From positions 63,734,001-63,798,000 of the forward strand of contig NC_080590.1 in assembly GCF_029962835.1 (NCBI RefSeq): a stretch of DNA of 64,000 nt, written 5' to 3'. Below, piece after piece: positions 48,930 through 59,460 of the stretch. The position numbers and the translations under genes were made by a program. Each line of letters opens with the position of its first letter. Position 1 is the first letter of the stretch. The notes beneath the pieces were generated by a model that was not told where the DNA came from, ran no database searches, and saw only the letters and a list, made by a program, of their open reading frames with translations. Origin of the DNA: Magnolia sinica (lineage: Eukaryota; Streptophyta; Magnoliopsida; Magnoliales; Magnoliaceae).

Positions 48930-49849
48930 TGTTATGGGAAGGTCCAAGCCCCTTAAATTTTGAGGTCTGATGCCATCTTAATCCAATCGGACACATTAAG
49001 GTTAATTACAAATGGTGAAAACAACCGAAGGGAAGGAAGATTCTCGGCCCGACCCTAGTCATGCTCCTACTCCAAGGCATTTAGTTCGGAGTATTCTGAG
49101 GTCGGGGCAGTCAATGCGAAGCTTAGATCGAAGCCTACTCGTGAGATCTTCGGTCGCCCCACCACTGCTCGGCCAGTGACAGAATATTCGATTACCCATG
49201 TCTATGCGTCACCCGTTATGAAGAAATCTAACTCAACAGGTTAAGTCCGCCACCCACCTTGGAGCTCGGAGGGGAGACCTCGAGAGTACCTGACAGACGA
49301 GTGATTCCCAGACCGCCACGAGCCCAGACCGAGGCTCGTCCCGACCTCTGGACGCTATCCTCTGCATATTAGTTTAAGTCAGAGGCTCAGTGTCAGGACC
49401 TCTTTAGTCAGAGATCCTAAGCCGATACTAAAGCCGAATGCGAACAGTCCCATGTGCTAAACTAAGAAACTACCTTAAGCGAACATGGCCGATTATCTTG
49501 CTTGCAGATTCGCACGATACACTACACAATCCCTAGATTATGGATAATATCTCCACAATCATAGTATCCCACTAATTGAGCGAATCGTGCTGAGATTAAC
49601 AGACCCAGATCATCTGATAGGTAGGTATAAATATAATGGGACTCCATTGCCACAGGTACGCAATATCTTGCACTCTCTCACTACACTCGAACTTAGACCT
49701 AGATTCGCTTAACCTGACTTAGGCATCGGAGGGTCCCTTACCTAGACCAGGGTCTCCTTTGCTCATTATGAGTGTGCAGGTTCAAGATGCTGAAGCGGTT
49801 CGGAGTTCGTGGATCGGAGTGGAGAGCCATCCAGATTTAGTCATCAACA
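48930..49849 (+). repeat. Tat 3' LTR (920 bp)
   Basis: TGTTATGGGAAGG to GTCATCAACA. Aligns base for base in length with the 5' LTR; differences are mainly transitions. Confidence 0.9.
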
Positions 49850-50440
49850 GTACCTACCCTCACCGGGAGGGGGGGTACCATGATTGATACTACCTGACCT
49901 CGTCAGTGGGGTATATCTGTACTCACCCACCCGGTCTAAAAGTACTTATAATACTCAACTTTATTAGTAGGGTACCTTTGTACTCACCCACCCAACTCAC
50001 CGTTACTGATACAACTCAACCCCATCAATAGGGTACCTATATATCACCCACCAAACCTGCCAATACTGATACTACCCAACCTTGTTAGTGGGGTGCCTCT
50101 ATACTCACCCACTCAGCCCGCTGGTACTGATACTACCCAACCTTAATAGTGGGATGCTTCTATACTCATCCACTCAGACTGACGATATGATACTAGCCAA
50201 CCTCGATAATGGGGTACCTCTGTACTCACCCACTTAGCACGAGGATACTAATATTACCCAACCTCGGTAGTGGTGTGCTTTTGTACTCATCGACTCAGTT
50301 CGGTAGTACTGCCACTACTTGACCTCATTGGTGGAGTACCTATGTACTCACCCACCCGACTGACCAATTTCACTGCTACCTGAACTTGTCAATTCGGTAC
50401 CTTTATACTTATGCACTCAGCCCACCGGTAAAGTTCCAAA
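49850..50440 (+). repeat. 61-bp minisatellite, about nine units
   Basis: Words of the form GTACTCACCCACYYRG recur at about 49918, 49980, 50040, 50101, 50160, 50222, 50283, 50344 and 50405, 59-62 bp apart, with TACCCAACCTCGTTAGTGGGG between them. The Tat element is inserted in this array. It may be internal to the Ogre-type LTR that begins at 37219. Confidence 0.85.
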
Positions 50441-50835
50441 GTGCTGGGACAAAAATAACCATGATCTATCATAAGGTCCAAAAGTCTAACTCTAAGTCCA
50501 CCATCATTAACAACAACATAATGTACGTTTATGCGTCATCATGATGTAATGGTTGAAATACATTCATTTTATGGCAAGTCTGCATATAGTATTAAAACTA
50601 ACATTTATGAAAGTCAAGGTATAATATATTCAGAGTCTATGATACAAGTCCACTCACAATTCACACTATCATAATTCAAAAGTTTATGAATATCCATATC
50701 CGTATACTTAAGTCCTCTTCAAGAAGTCATTACACGATACTAGACCTTTTTAACATAAGGACTGATTTGTGTTTTGTGTAAAGATTACACTAGTGTACCC
50801 ATGTAGCTACTTATACACTATATTAGTATACATCT
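50441..50835. other. Non-coding sequence between repeats
   Basis: Possibly the remainder of the Ogre-type LTR. No gene, no clear end. Confidence 0.3.
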
Positions 50836-51482
50836 TGTTATCGCTCAAATCTAGTCAATCCCGCAACACCTCTGAAGGGTACCTGTACTTCAATGGGAAG
50901 AGGAATGACATCGGGAGCATCGGTTGTGGCAGGGGACCGTCTGATGCCTAAATCAGGTAAATTAACCCAAAGTTGGTGTGGCTAGAGTCGGAATCATTGT
51001 GCATACCTTTCCCTCAGGCATGGTGATGTATATATGGGTTTCCCAAACAACTTTATGTATCTGAGTAGATCTGTGAGATATGCCAGAGTGACACATATTG
51101 GAGTTGGAATCTATTATGGAGTATTTTCTGTTTATGCCTCGATTGACGTGATCTTTATTAGGATCTTGCTGGGTAGTTCTACTCGTATACGGCGCGAGAT
51201 TCTCTCAGATATTTTTATCCCGAGCTTGAGGTCGGTATTTGAGATCGAGGTCGGTATCTAATGTTGAGGGCAGCATTTGAGGTTGAGGTCGGCATCTAAG
51301 GTCGGGGTCTGTCGATGAACCCTTATCTTATAGTGGGGCTGACTATATGAGTTTAGTCATTGAGTTTCCTTACTTAGCTCAACTTCCCTTGCTGTAAGTG
51401 TTTCGCTAGTTCACGTAGTCTACTATAATGTTCTTTTACAATGTGTCTCATATGCTAAGTTAGCTCAATGTTCCCCATAACA
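50836..51482 (-). repeat. Minus-strand Tat-type LTR (about 647 bp)
   Basis: On the minus strand it begins TGTTATGGGGAAC at 51482 and ends GAGCGATAACA at 50836. A GGCATCAGACGGTCCC block near the end matches GGCATCAGAGGGTCCC in the LTRs of the 38833 element, so the two are distant relatives. A polypurine tract precedes it, so this is a 3' LTR. The flanks CATCT and ATTGC do not match, as expected if the element continues to the right. Confidence 0.7.
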
Positions 51483-51496
51483 ATTGCCCCCTACTT
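51483..51496 (-). other. Polypurine tract of the minus-strand Tat-type element
   Basis: On the minus strand AAGTAGGGGGCAAT lies directly before the LTR start at 51482. Confidence 0.7.
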
Positions 51497-51559
51497 GATG
51501 TGCTGGGCTCAATTAATGCTGTGGCAGAGGATTTTGGAGGATGTTGGTCGGTGCATCTG

Positions 51560-53540
51560 TAGGATTTGTTCTAAGAGTTAAGATTATAATTGTCCTATTA
51601 TTAATTAAATCTTAAAACACATGCCTTAATGAGAAGCATCGGTCTGTGGTGTGACCTCGACCTTAGTGGTAAGCACAATACTCGTGATCATTGTAATTGG
51701 ATGGTAGAGGATTTAGAGATGGCCTAGGTTGTAGGGGAGATAAGTGTTGCTTCTGCACTAATGTAACCATGATCTAATTGTATGTTTGTGTGAGCATGGT
51801 GAATTTCCTAGGTTCCGTTGCTATATGCCAATTTTGATAGGGGTATTGGGCGTTACCCCTGAACTGATGCTGGTGTTGAGGTTGTGGCTGTGGTGGTGGT
51901 TGTAGAATTTGCTGCAATGGATGGGGTTGATATCTTTATTGGTATTGTTGAGGTTGGTATTGACGATGATACTAGCATCCTTGTTGGGGAGCGTATTCAG
52001 TGCCTTGAGCAGTTGCGACGATGTTATTGACCTCTTTCAGATGTTAGATCAACCCATTTCCATTCCCATATCTTGGATATTTTCCCTCAAGCTTGCTCTA
52101 TTTTTCTAGAGTAGTTTGATATGGCTAGGGGGAAATTGTTCCGACCTCGATTTTCTCCCATGCACGAATGAACTGGGTGAAGTTTGCATACATGTATGAG
52201 ATCAGGTACTCTGAAATACTCGGGTTTACTGAGTGGACGATCATGGAGATTTTCTCCTCCTTCTCAATGGGGGTTTGGGCAGCCAAACTCACCATCGTCC
52301 GATATAGGTTGACAATGTTTCGTTGCTTCTCTGCCTCAACACTGTCAAATCTACCCTCCTTGGTGCCATGTTGAGATTGTACGTGAATCGATCGAGGAAG
52401 GCCTGGGAAAGTTGTTCCCACGTCTTGATATGGTGGAAATCCAATGATGTATACCAATCTAGAGCATCGCCATTCAAAGATTTTTGGAATAGGCGGATAA
52501 GGATCCGACATTCCCTACCACGACATTCAGCTCTCAATAGAAAGCTTTGAGATAGGCCGTAGGACAACCACTGCCATCGTATCTCTTAAACTTAGAAACC
52601 TCAAATTTTTGAGGTACTTGTGTATATGGGAAGGGACATAGGTCCCTGAACTTTGTTAAGGGGAGGTCAACCCCCTGTTGTCGTTGAAGCTGGTTTTGTA
52701 TGGCTTGAAGATGCTCTCGCAACTCCTCCATTTCAGTTCGACTTATTTAAAAAACCGATGTCTCTCGCGACTGAGCTGATTCTGCTTCTTTGACATAGTG
52801 TTCAATTTCTTCGACCTATGATTCCCATTAGGGGGAACTTTCTTGACTGTAACTGTATTCCCGGTTGTAGGAAATTGCTGGAATTGAAAAGCACTCCTGA
52901 TCGGGAGAGGCTGAGAAGCTGGAAAGTGACCTCCTTGATGACTATTCACCACTGCTTGTCGGTTGTAGAGGACTTGACACTGACCCCCATTGTGGGTATT
53001 TGCCAGTGCTGGTCCTAGGATTCCGGTCGGGAAAACCATTGCTGCTTGAAATTAAATCTCAGCTATGGGATGTGCTGAAAATTGACTGGGGATCCTGGTT
53101 ACGGGATCTGCTGAGAATTGATTTGAAACCCCAACTACAAGGTTGGATGGAAATTGACTGAGAATCCTTGTTGCAAGATTGTTTTGAGATTAAGTCCTTA
53201 TTGCGGAAGTGTATTGAAAAAGTACCATATGGTCTAGGGTTGTGCTGACTGGTTTTGGTGATCCTGTGTGGGTTTCGACGGTTGTGCCTGTTTTTAATTG
53301 GAAGCTGGAAAGAACCTTGAAGCTAGTGGTTGTTGAGATGGGCTAGCTTGGTCATTGACTGCGGTGGCTTGTGCTTGCATGAATTGAAGGAACATCTCCT
53401 GCATTGCTTTGACTCCTTACACCAATTCTTGGATGATTTGGTATGACTTCTACCTATTGTGGTTGTGCAGGCTGAGCTTCTTTGAGATCAAGTGCTTGGA
53501 AGGGTTGGACTTCTTCCTCATGGTTGACCATGACAGTTTA
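51560..53540 (-). pseudogene. Minus-strand Ogre/Tat-type gag, broken
   Basis: The minus-strand reading starts near 53535 (MVNHEEEVQPFQALDL) and shows PYTQVPQKFEVSKFKRYDG (about 52640), then LFQKSLNGDALDWYTSLDF, TWEQLSQAFLDRFTYNL and LRQRSNETLSTYIGRW (52500-52290), the gag pattern of the Ogre/Tat group. A zinc-knuckle-like CAYH.GRGHTTDRC with LRHVF.DLIN follows at about 51690-51610. Several stops and shifts interrupt it. No protease or RT follows; the sequence passes into a polypurine tract and a different LTR. The minus-strand LTR at 53751-55210 is its 5' LTR. Confidence 0.8.
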
Positions 53541-53727
53541 TGATGTGGTTCGAATGAAATTAAGGAATGAGAGGATTTTTCAGGAGCGCTTAGCTTGCAA
53601 AGGTCCAATGGTTTTGGATTTTTATTTTTTATTTTTTTATGCAGATGCAAATGCTTGAGAATTGCTAACCCTCAAGGATTAAAAAGATCTTATTTTTCGA
53701 GTTGGATCTCAATTGTTGTGGTTAGTA

Positions 53728-53747
53728 CATCTCTAGTAGAGTTGCCA
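53728..53747 (-). other. Primer binding site of the Ogre-type element
   Basis: On the minus strand TGGCAACTCTACTAGAGATG, similar to the TGGCGACTCCACTGGGGA arginine-tRNA type site of Ogre elements (from memory). Confidence 0.6.
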
Positions 53748-53750
53748 TTT

Positions 53751-55210
53751 TGTGGATGGTGAGATCCCGGGCCGGAATCGAATCAAGGCCGTTTTCTTCA
53801 CTGGTTGCCTCTTTTGATGGTTTTGCACCGTGGTTCATTGATTATGTTTGACCAAAGTCACCACTAGTTAATTTTTTCATCTCTAGAATCGGCTAGACCT
53901 TATGGAAAATGTTAGGGTAGGGAACCAAGGATTTTGTCATAAGATGACTCATTAGTTTTGCGATAAGAGATTCTAAGGGACCATTGTTATAAAGAGGGAA
54001 GGTGTCAGGCACCCACTCTGCTTGTACAATTGTATGATCTTTATTTTACATGATCTACTTGTTCTTGAGGGTTATGATTCAATTCTCTTATAAGAATGTA
54101 CACAATGCTTGTGACAAAATGTGAAATAATTCGTAGGTTTTCTATTGGGCAGGATCCGATTAATCGGCAAGCTTCAAAGCATACTTCTGAGCCGATTTGG
54201 TGCAAAGTATGTTGAGTGGTGAGATTTATGCTATGCAAATGCGATAGGCATATGAAGCTTGATTGAAAAACAGTTAGATTAATGGTAATGTCACAAGGAT
54301 CATAACGAGTGGTTTGGATTGAACTTAGGTTGGCTCAAGAGGCTAGCATCAGGCTAGACCTAGGCTAAGCTCTCTTTTCCCACCCCCACTCTTCTTTGTG
54401 AGGTAGATGCTTGATTATGGATGGGTAGGGATTAGTGTGTATGAATGTGGATTAAGAGATGCTTCAAATGTGAAAGGAATTGGGGTATTTATAACCTTTC
54501 AACTCGATTTTTTGGTAATTCCTGTAAACCTTGAGGTTTAAATGGTTTGGATGGTTGAGATTTGAGATTTTCACGTGGCAAGATCTTGTGTGTTAGTTTG
54601 GATGACATAAGGTGTAATTTTGGCTCAAGGGAGGGGCATTAGAGTAATTTTTAGATTTTGCACATGCATGGAATAAGCAAGGAGGACAACAACACGCGAG
54701 TAGAAAATGGCCAAAGTATGACTAGTGCCACATCGCGAGCGACACCCTGGGTGCCGCTTATCCTTTCTTTTTGCCTGAGTTTGGAGGAAGGCTCCACCTG
54801 TACATGTGGACAGGTTTGGCTCTCCGAAGCTTCCTTTCTGTCTCTCCTCGTCTCTGAATTGGGCTTTGGAATGGGCTTGGGCCAAAATGGGTAATGGGCT
54901 TGGTTTGACAAGGTGAGTTGACTAAGTAGGCTATGTGCGCTGACTAGGTGAGTTGACTCTTTAGAATAGATTTTTCCTAGGGTCGGGGTTTGGGACCAGG
55001 TTAGGGTTCCGCCGGGTTGTGACGACTGGGTTAACTGGGTTTTAGGGTTGATTCTTAGGGTTTTAGAGTTTCTAAGGTTTGGATTTTGGGTTGAGGGTAT
55101 GGATTGGGGTTTTGGGTTTGGATCAGGGTTAAATGTATGGATCAGGGTTAAGGGTATGGATCAAAGTTCTTATTCAATCAAGCTTATCGGCCCGAGGCGG
55201 GGTGTTTATA
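53751..55210 (-). repeat. Ogre-type 5' LTR, minus strand (about 1460 bp)
   Basis: On the minus strand it starts TATAAACACCCCGCCTCGGG at 55210 (TG probably mutated to TA) and ends CCATCCACA at 53751, three bases before the PBS. A TATA box (GTTATAAATACCCC on the minus strand) lies near 54493. Degenerate CCCTAAA-type words fill 54980-55160. The plus-strand fragment at 37219 begins alike. Confidence 0.7.
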
Positions 55211-56820
55211 GCTGGGTACTTTCATTGAGAGTTGTTAATTCTTGCATGGCCTAACAAGGGTTATACTGGTTTGCTTAGGAACATATTTATGACTTTGATC
55301 TAGATAAATTAGGAACTCATCAAGTGGATTTTCCATTGGGCTCAACACTTTGATTGTTTTAATTGATTTTTTAAAGGTTTTTAACCATTGAAGTTTTATT
55401 TTAATCGCACCTGATGATTACTTGATGGTCCACTTTTGATTGACATGGGATATGATCATTAGTGACCATGGTAGTGGAGTGATTAGATTATAAGTATATG
55501 CATAGATGGGGTAGATTAATATACTTATCTCACAGTAGGTTATAAAGTTGTACATAGGGTGATAGAGTACTATATTGGTATTCCCCTAAAATCATAACTT
55601 CATCATTTATTTGATCATATTACGGAGGAGTTAATATAAAAAGCCCTATACACATTTTCCCTTGTGTGAATTAGAGAAAAGAGAGAAAAGCGTGTAAAGA
55701 GAGTAAATTTTTCATCCTCTTCTCTATCTCTGTGATCTATCCTTGTGGATGATTATGGGATTCCTTGACGCGTATTAGAGAAAATTTCTTGGGTTATTTA
55801 TATCCTCTCATCTCTCCGGTACTGGGATACATTGAAGAGAAACCTGTTGAGCTGGAGGACCATCATCGACATTGGATCAACAATATCATTAAATTTGAGG
55901 TATAATCTAACTTTCTCAAATTAGTAATTTAATTATAAAAATTATACATGATCGTATTCGAGAGATATTGAGACTAGGATTTCAATTTTGAATTTGGAGA
56001 AAATTGAATTTAACTATGCAATTAGAAGAAATTCTACCAGAAAATGGATGGATGGATGGTGTAGATAAAACATATACATCACGGTGGCCCCCATAAAGCC
56101 CCCGACAGGCCCATCCATCTCTAACTGGGTCATTGTGGGGGTAGTAGCCAATCCGCCCCCAAACAATCCCATGTGACGGAAGTCGATTAGGTGTTGTCCT
56201 GCCTAGATGAACATCAATCTAGGCAGGGGCTCTATGGGGCCACCACGCCCTCCATCCATTTTTATAGATTATTCTAGTTTATGAGCCCAAAAACCATGCA
56301 GTCCAAGGCTCAAGCGGTGATAATGACTCTTATCATTGAAACCTCATAATGTCCAACACGATATTTATTTTCCATCCAAACTTTTTCACAAGGTCATAAG
56401 GACCTGAGTGAAAGTGAAAAAAAAAAAAAAAAAACATCCAAAACTTATGTGGCACCCAAGAAGTTTTTAGCCGTGGGCGTTGAACGCCCACCGTATGGAC
56501 CACTTGAGCCTTATATCTGCCTCATTTTTTGGCTAGTAAACTAACATGATCCAGAGAGATGGATGAACAACGTGGATAAAGCCCATACATCACAGTAGGC
56601 CCCACGGAGTCCCTACCTGGACCGGGCAGGACGCAATCCGCTTCTCTGTCTGACACGGTACCATGCATGCATGGTCTTCTTTCAATGTTTCTCGGTCATT
56701 CTCAGTTTACCAACTTTTAAAAAATAGGGTTTCGCTGACCAAAATCCCGTTGCAATTTACAGAGTAGGAAAAGTTGGCCACCCAACGTACACCCCTCTTG
56801 ACTTTTTATTTTTATTTTTA
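55211..56820. other. Intergenic region upstream of the lipid-transfer gene
   Basis: At 55630-55760 an AT-rich stretch with AATATAAAAAGCCC and CT-rich words may be a worn LTR promoter. Around 56040-56280 and 56555-56650 two related stretches contain GGATAAA(R)CATATACATCACGGT and AGGCCCCA words and look like copies of one repeat. No gene recognised. Confidence 0.3.
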
Positions 56821-56848
56821 TCAGGTATTCTTCTTTGCTATGTGTGTA

Positions 56849-56857
56849 CATAAATAG
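56849..56857 (+). promoter_or_regulatory. TATA-like box of the lipid-transfer gene
   Basis: CATAAATAG lies 126 bp before the chosen ATG, in a position that leaves a 5' UTR of about 90-100 bp. Confidence 0.45.
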
Positions 56858-56982
56858 AGCATTTCATGCATCCCATTCTCCTTACCATACAACCCAATAA
56901 CACATCCTCTCAATCTTGCACACATCCAAGCCCTACCATTACCATCTTCTCATTTTTTTGGTTAACTTTCAGCCACACCCAA

Positions 56983-58666
56983 ATGGCTCTCAAGGGGATG
57001 GAGGTAGGCCTAGCCATGGTCCTTGTGACTATTTTCTTATGGTCCCATGCCGCAGGTCAGTCGAGTTGCACGACAACAGTCATTAGCTTGTCCCCATGTT
57101 TGAACTACGTTACAGGCAATTCATCGACCCCATCAACTTCGTGCTGCACCCAGCTTGCGAGTGTAGTAAAGTCTCAGCCGCAGTGTCTGTGCACGGTCCT
57201 TAATGGAGGCGGCTCGTCATTGGGGATCACTATCAACGAAACGCAGGCATTGGCACTCCCCGGCGCTTGCAAAGTCCAAACTCCGCCTGTGAGTCAATGC
57301 AACGGTAAAAGCCCATGTAAGCTTCCTTTCGACCCTTTTACACCCCATGGACTCCTAAAGCTTTCTAGGTTCAATGCCCAACCCAATCAAAACTAATCAC
57401 AACCATACTAGTAGGGCGCCCGATGGACTCTAATCCAGATTCAATTTCTCGAAACAACCGTTTTGGAAATCGGGTTGGGTTTAGGTCCACCATTTTGGAC
57501 TCTTTTGCAAAACGGGTCTATCTAGGTCCAATCCCAGATCCACTATCATGGACCCAAATAAAAGTGGATCGAGTTCATTCCCATTATTTTAATAGTAATA
57601 TTATATTATTCTAAATGTATATTAATTTTTCTACTGATGGAGAGGTTTGCCAAGCCCCAACACTTCACACGTGTCCATCTGATCTAATCCATCCATTCAA
57701 ATGGCCCAACCATATCAATGCCCTCATTTTAGATGGGCCAACCAAAACCCAACTCACTAGGACTTGAAACTCAATCAGATCCGGGTCCAGATCCTCTTAA
57801 AGCGATACATGGTCACCAAAAGGCCTGGTAAGACCCAAACCTGATTAGACCAGGTCCGGTAACTCTTAAGTCTGCAGATGAAATAGACCCGTGGACAGCC
57901 CTACGAACGTGCAGCTTTTTACTATGGTAGGCTTGTTGAATATGCAAATCTCTAGAACCATCAATAGTCCCAAACTTGCCAAGTTACTCATCTTGAAACT
58001 CGACCTCATCAACTGGACTTGATGAGGAGATTTCGAACTTACTCTATGAAAGATCGGTTGCGTACTTGACTCTGTCGATACTTGACAAGACTTATCGAGT
58101 TAGGTTGACAAGTTTACTGATTCAATAAGACCAATAAGGGGCCTTAAGAAAGAAAGAAAGAAATAAATAAATAAAAATGCAGTGAACAAAATGAAACCCA
58201 CTCCAATTCGTAAGAAGCATAACCATCTTAATTACCAGCACTCCATGAGCAAATCTATGTTTCAATGCATAAAATTTAATTATGAATGATTTAAAAAATA
58301 TATTTATTCACACTGCATGTATTCCTTAGTTATATATGCTAATGTTGAGTCGGGTCAATTTAGGATTCATTTGAATCTTTGAGTCGACTAGACATGAGTT
58401 TTTCACGTTTTGAACCATGGTCCATTCGGAGCCCAGCCCTACTAGTTACCAGGCCTGACCTCACAGGTTCAGGCCTGGTTTACCCCAGCAGATCTAGGAT
58501 TATAGGCCATAGCTCTGAGGTCAGGCCTGGTTTACCCCAGCAGATCTAGGATTATAGGCCCTAGCTCTGAGGTCAGGCCTGGTTTACCCCAGCAGATCTA
58601 GGATTATGGGCCATAGCTCTGAGGTCAGGCCTGGTTTACCCCAGCAGATCTAGGATTATAGGCCAT

Positions 58667-58711
<45 letters not shown>

Positions 58712-59339
58712 CTGACTTGTGTATTCGGGCAGCTGCCGGCGGACCAACCACTTCTCCAGTGGATTCTCCACTGGGAACACCAGCCTCAGGTACATCTGCT
58801 TATATATTTCAGTTTTCTTTTAACATGGAAAGCCTTGAAACACTAGTCCGGCGTATTTAGGCATTTGTTAATCCTAGAAATGTGGATGCTGTCACATTCA
58901 CTTACAATCTTCATACTCATGGCCCATGTGCAAGACATCCTAACTGATCATCCAGCAGCCTCTGTTGGATGGGCCATAGTCCACAATCGCTATTATTGGA
59001 TAATAGTAACCACTTGATTGGTTGTCTACCCTCGATCAAAGAAAATGGATGGTTGAAGAAATAGATCACCAGGGATATACGATGGCCATATCAGCATTTT
59101 GTTTGGGATATGGGCTATTCATTGACAAGAAACGTTTCTATCTACATTTTTCTACTGTTTTAAGGGAAGGAATATTAATTATTCAGTGTTTCTTGATGGG
59201 TGCAGGAGGTGGTTCTAAAACCATTCCATCAACAGGTGGGGATTCATCAGATGCAAGCTCCACTATCACATTGTCCCTCTCTGTCTTCTTCGTCTCCCTC
59301 TTCATTGCATCATATGCCTCCACTCTCACCAGCTTCTGA
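56983..59339 (+). CDS. GPI-anchored non-specific lipid-transfer protein (LTPG type), three exons
   Basis: Exons are 56983-57304, 58733-58789 and 59206-59339; the phases match (1, 1) and give 170 residues. Residues 1-25 are a signal peptide. The eight-Cys motif is complete: C29, C39, C54-C55, C68-x-C70, C96, C106, the four-disulfide fold that holds a lipid in a hydrophobic tunnel. N46 and N85 are N-glycosylation sequons. A Pro/Ser/Thr linker (108-140) leads to a small-residue stretch near D142-S145 and a hydrophobic tail (147-170), the usual GPI signal. LTPGs act at the plasma membrane and cell wall in export of wax and cutin lipids; here that role is inferred from the family. I chose the ATG at 56983 over the upstream in-frame ATG at 56866 because it starts directly with the signal peptide. 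No defect seen. Confidence 0.9.
57412..57903. mobile_element. Possible hAT-like MITE in LTPG intron 1
   Basis: The left end TAGGGCGCCCGATGGACTC and the right end (minus strand TAGGGCTGTCCACGGGTC) are imperfect inverted repeats. TAGGGCTGTC ends are known from plant hAT-like elements. No target duplication was found. Confidence 0.35.
58460..58668 (+). repeat. 52-bp minisatellite, about four units
   Basis: The word TCAGGCCTGG recurs at 58469, 58521, 58573 and 58625, exactly 52 bp apart. The units are almost identical to each other, which suggests recent expansion. Confidence 0.93.
58669..58709 (+). repeat. (CT)20 microsatellite next to a 3' splice site
   Basis: A pure CT run ends 23 bases before the acceptor of exon 2 and probably serves as, or extends, the polypyrimidine tract. 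Confidence 0.93.
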
Positions 59340-59378
59340 GCATTGAACAGTGGATTGACCTTTGTATTACTATGCTGA

Positions 59379-59460
59379 TATATATATATATATATATATA
59401 TACACGAGTGCTACAATTGTATTGTACTTTATTATTATTATTATTATTACTAGAGACTTC
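59379..59460. repeat. TA and TTA microsatellites in the LTPG 3' UTR
   Basis: A (TA)12 run at 59379-59402 and a (TTA)n run near 59430-59449, 40 and 90 bp after the stop codon. Confidence 0.9.

Larger units (their letters stand above)
38833..49849 (+). mobile_element. Tat-lineage Ty3/gypsy element, full length, decayed (11017 bp)
   Basis: Two LTRs of 920 bp each (38833-39752 and 48930-49849), both TGTT...AACA. The near-perfect duplication GTACA/GTACC (38828-38832, 49850-49854) marks the insertion. It has PBS-like TGGCACCGTCTGTGG, gag, protease, RT, two RNase H domains, integrase without chromodomain, a 3.6-kb 3' region with an antisense ORF, and a polypurine tract. The second RNase H (WILYIDGSSN) and the antisense ORF are marks of the Tat/Retand group. 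Stops and shifts in every domain show it is dead. The LTRs differ at many positions, so it is old. Confidence 0.92.
57305..58732 (+). other. Intron 1 of the LTPG gene (1428 bp)
   Basis: Donor AACG/GTAAAA, acceptor GGGCAG. It holds a possible MITE, a GAGTC-type SINE tail near 58340-58425, a 52-bp minisatellite and a long CT run close to the acceptor. CTGAC at about 58712 fits a plant branch point. Confidence 0.8.

Noticed and set aside
50836..51482. Solo LTR
   Set aside because: The flanks CATCT and ATTGC do not match and a polypurine tract adjoins one side, so it is the 3' LTR of a longer element, not a solo LTR.
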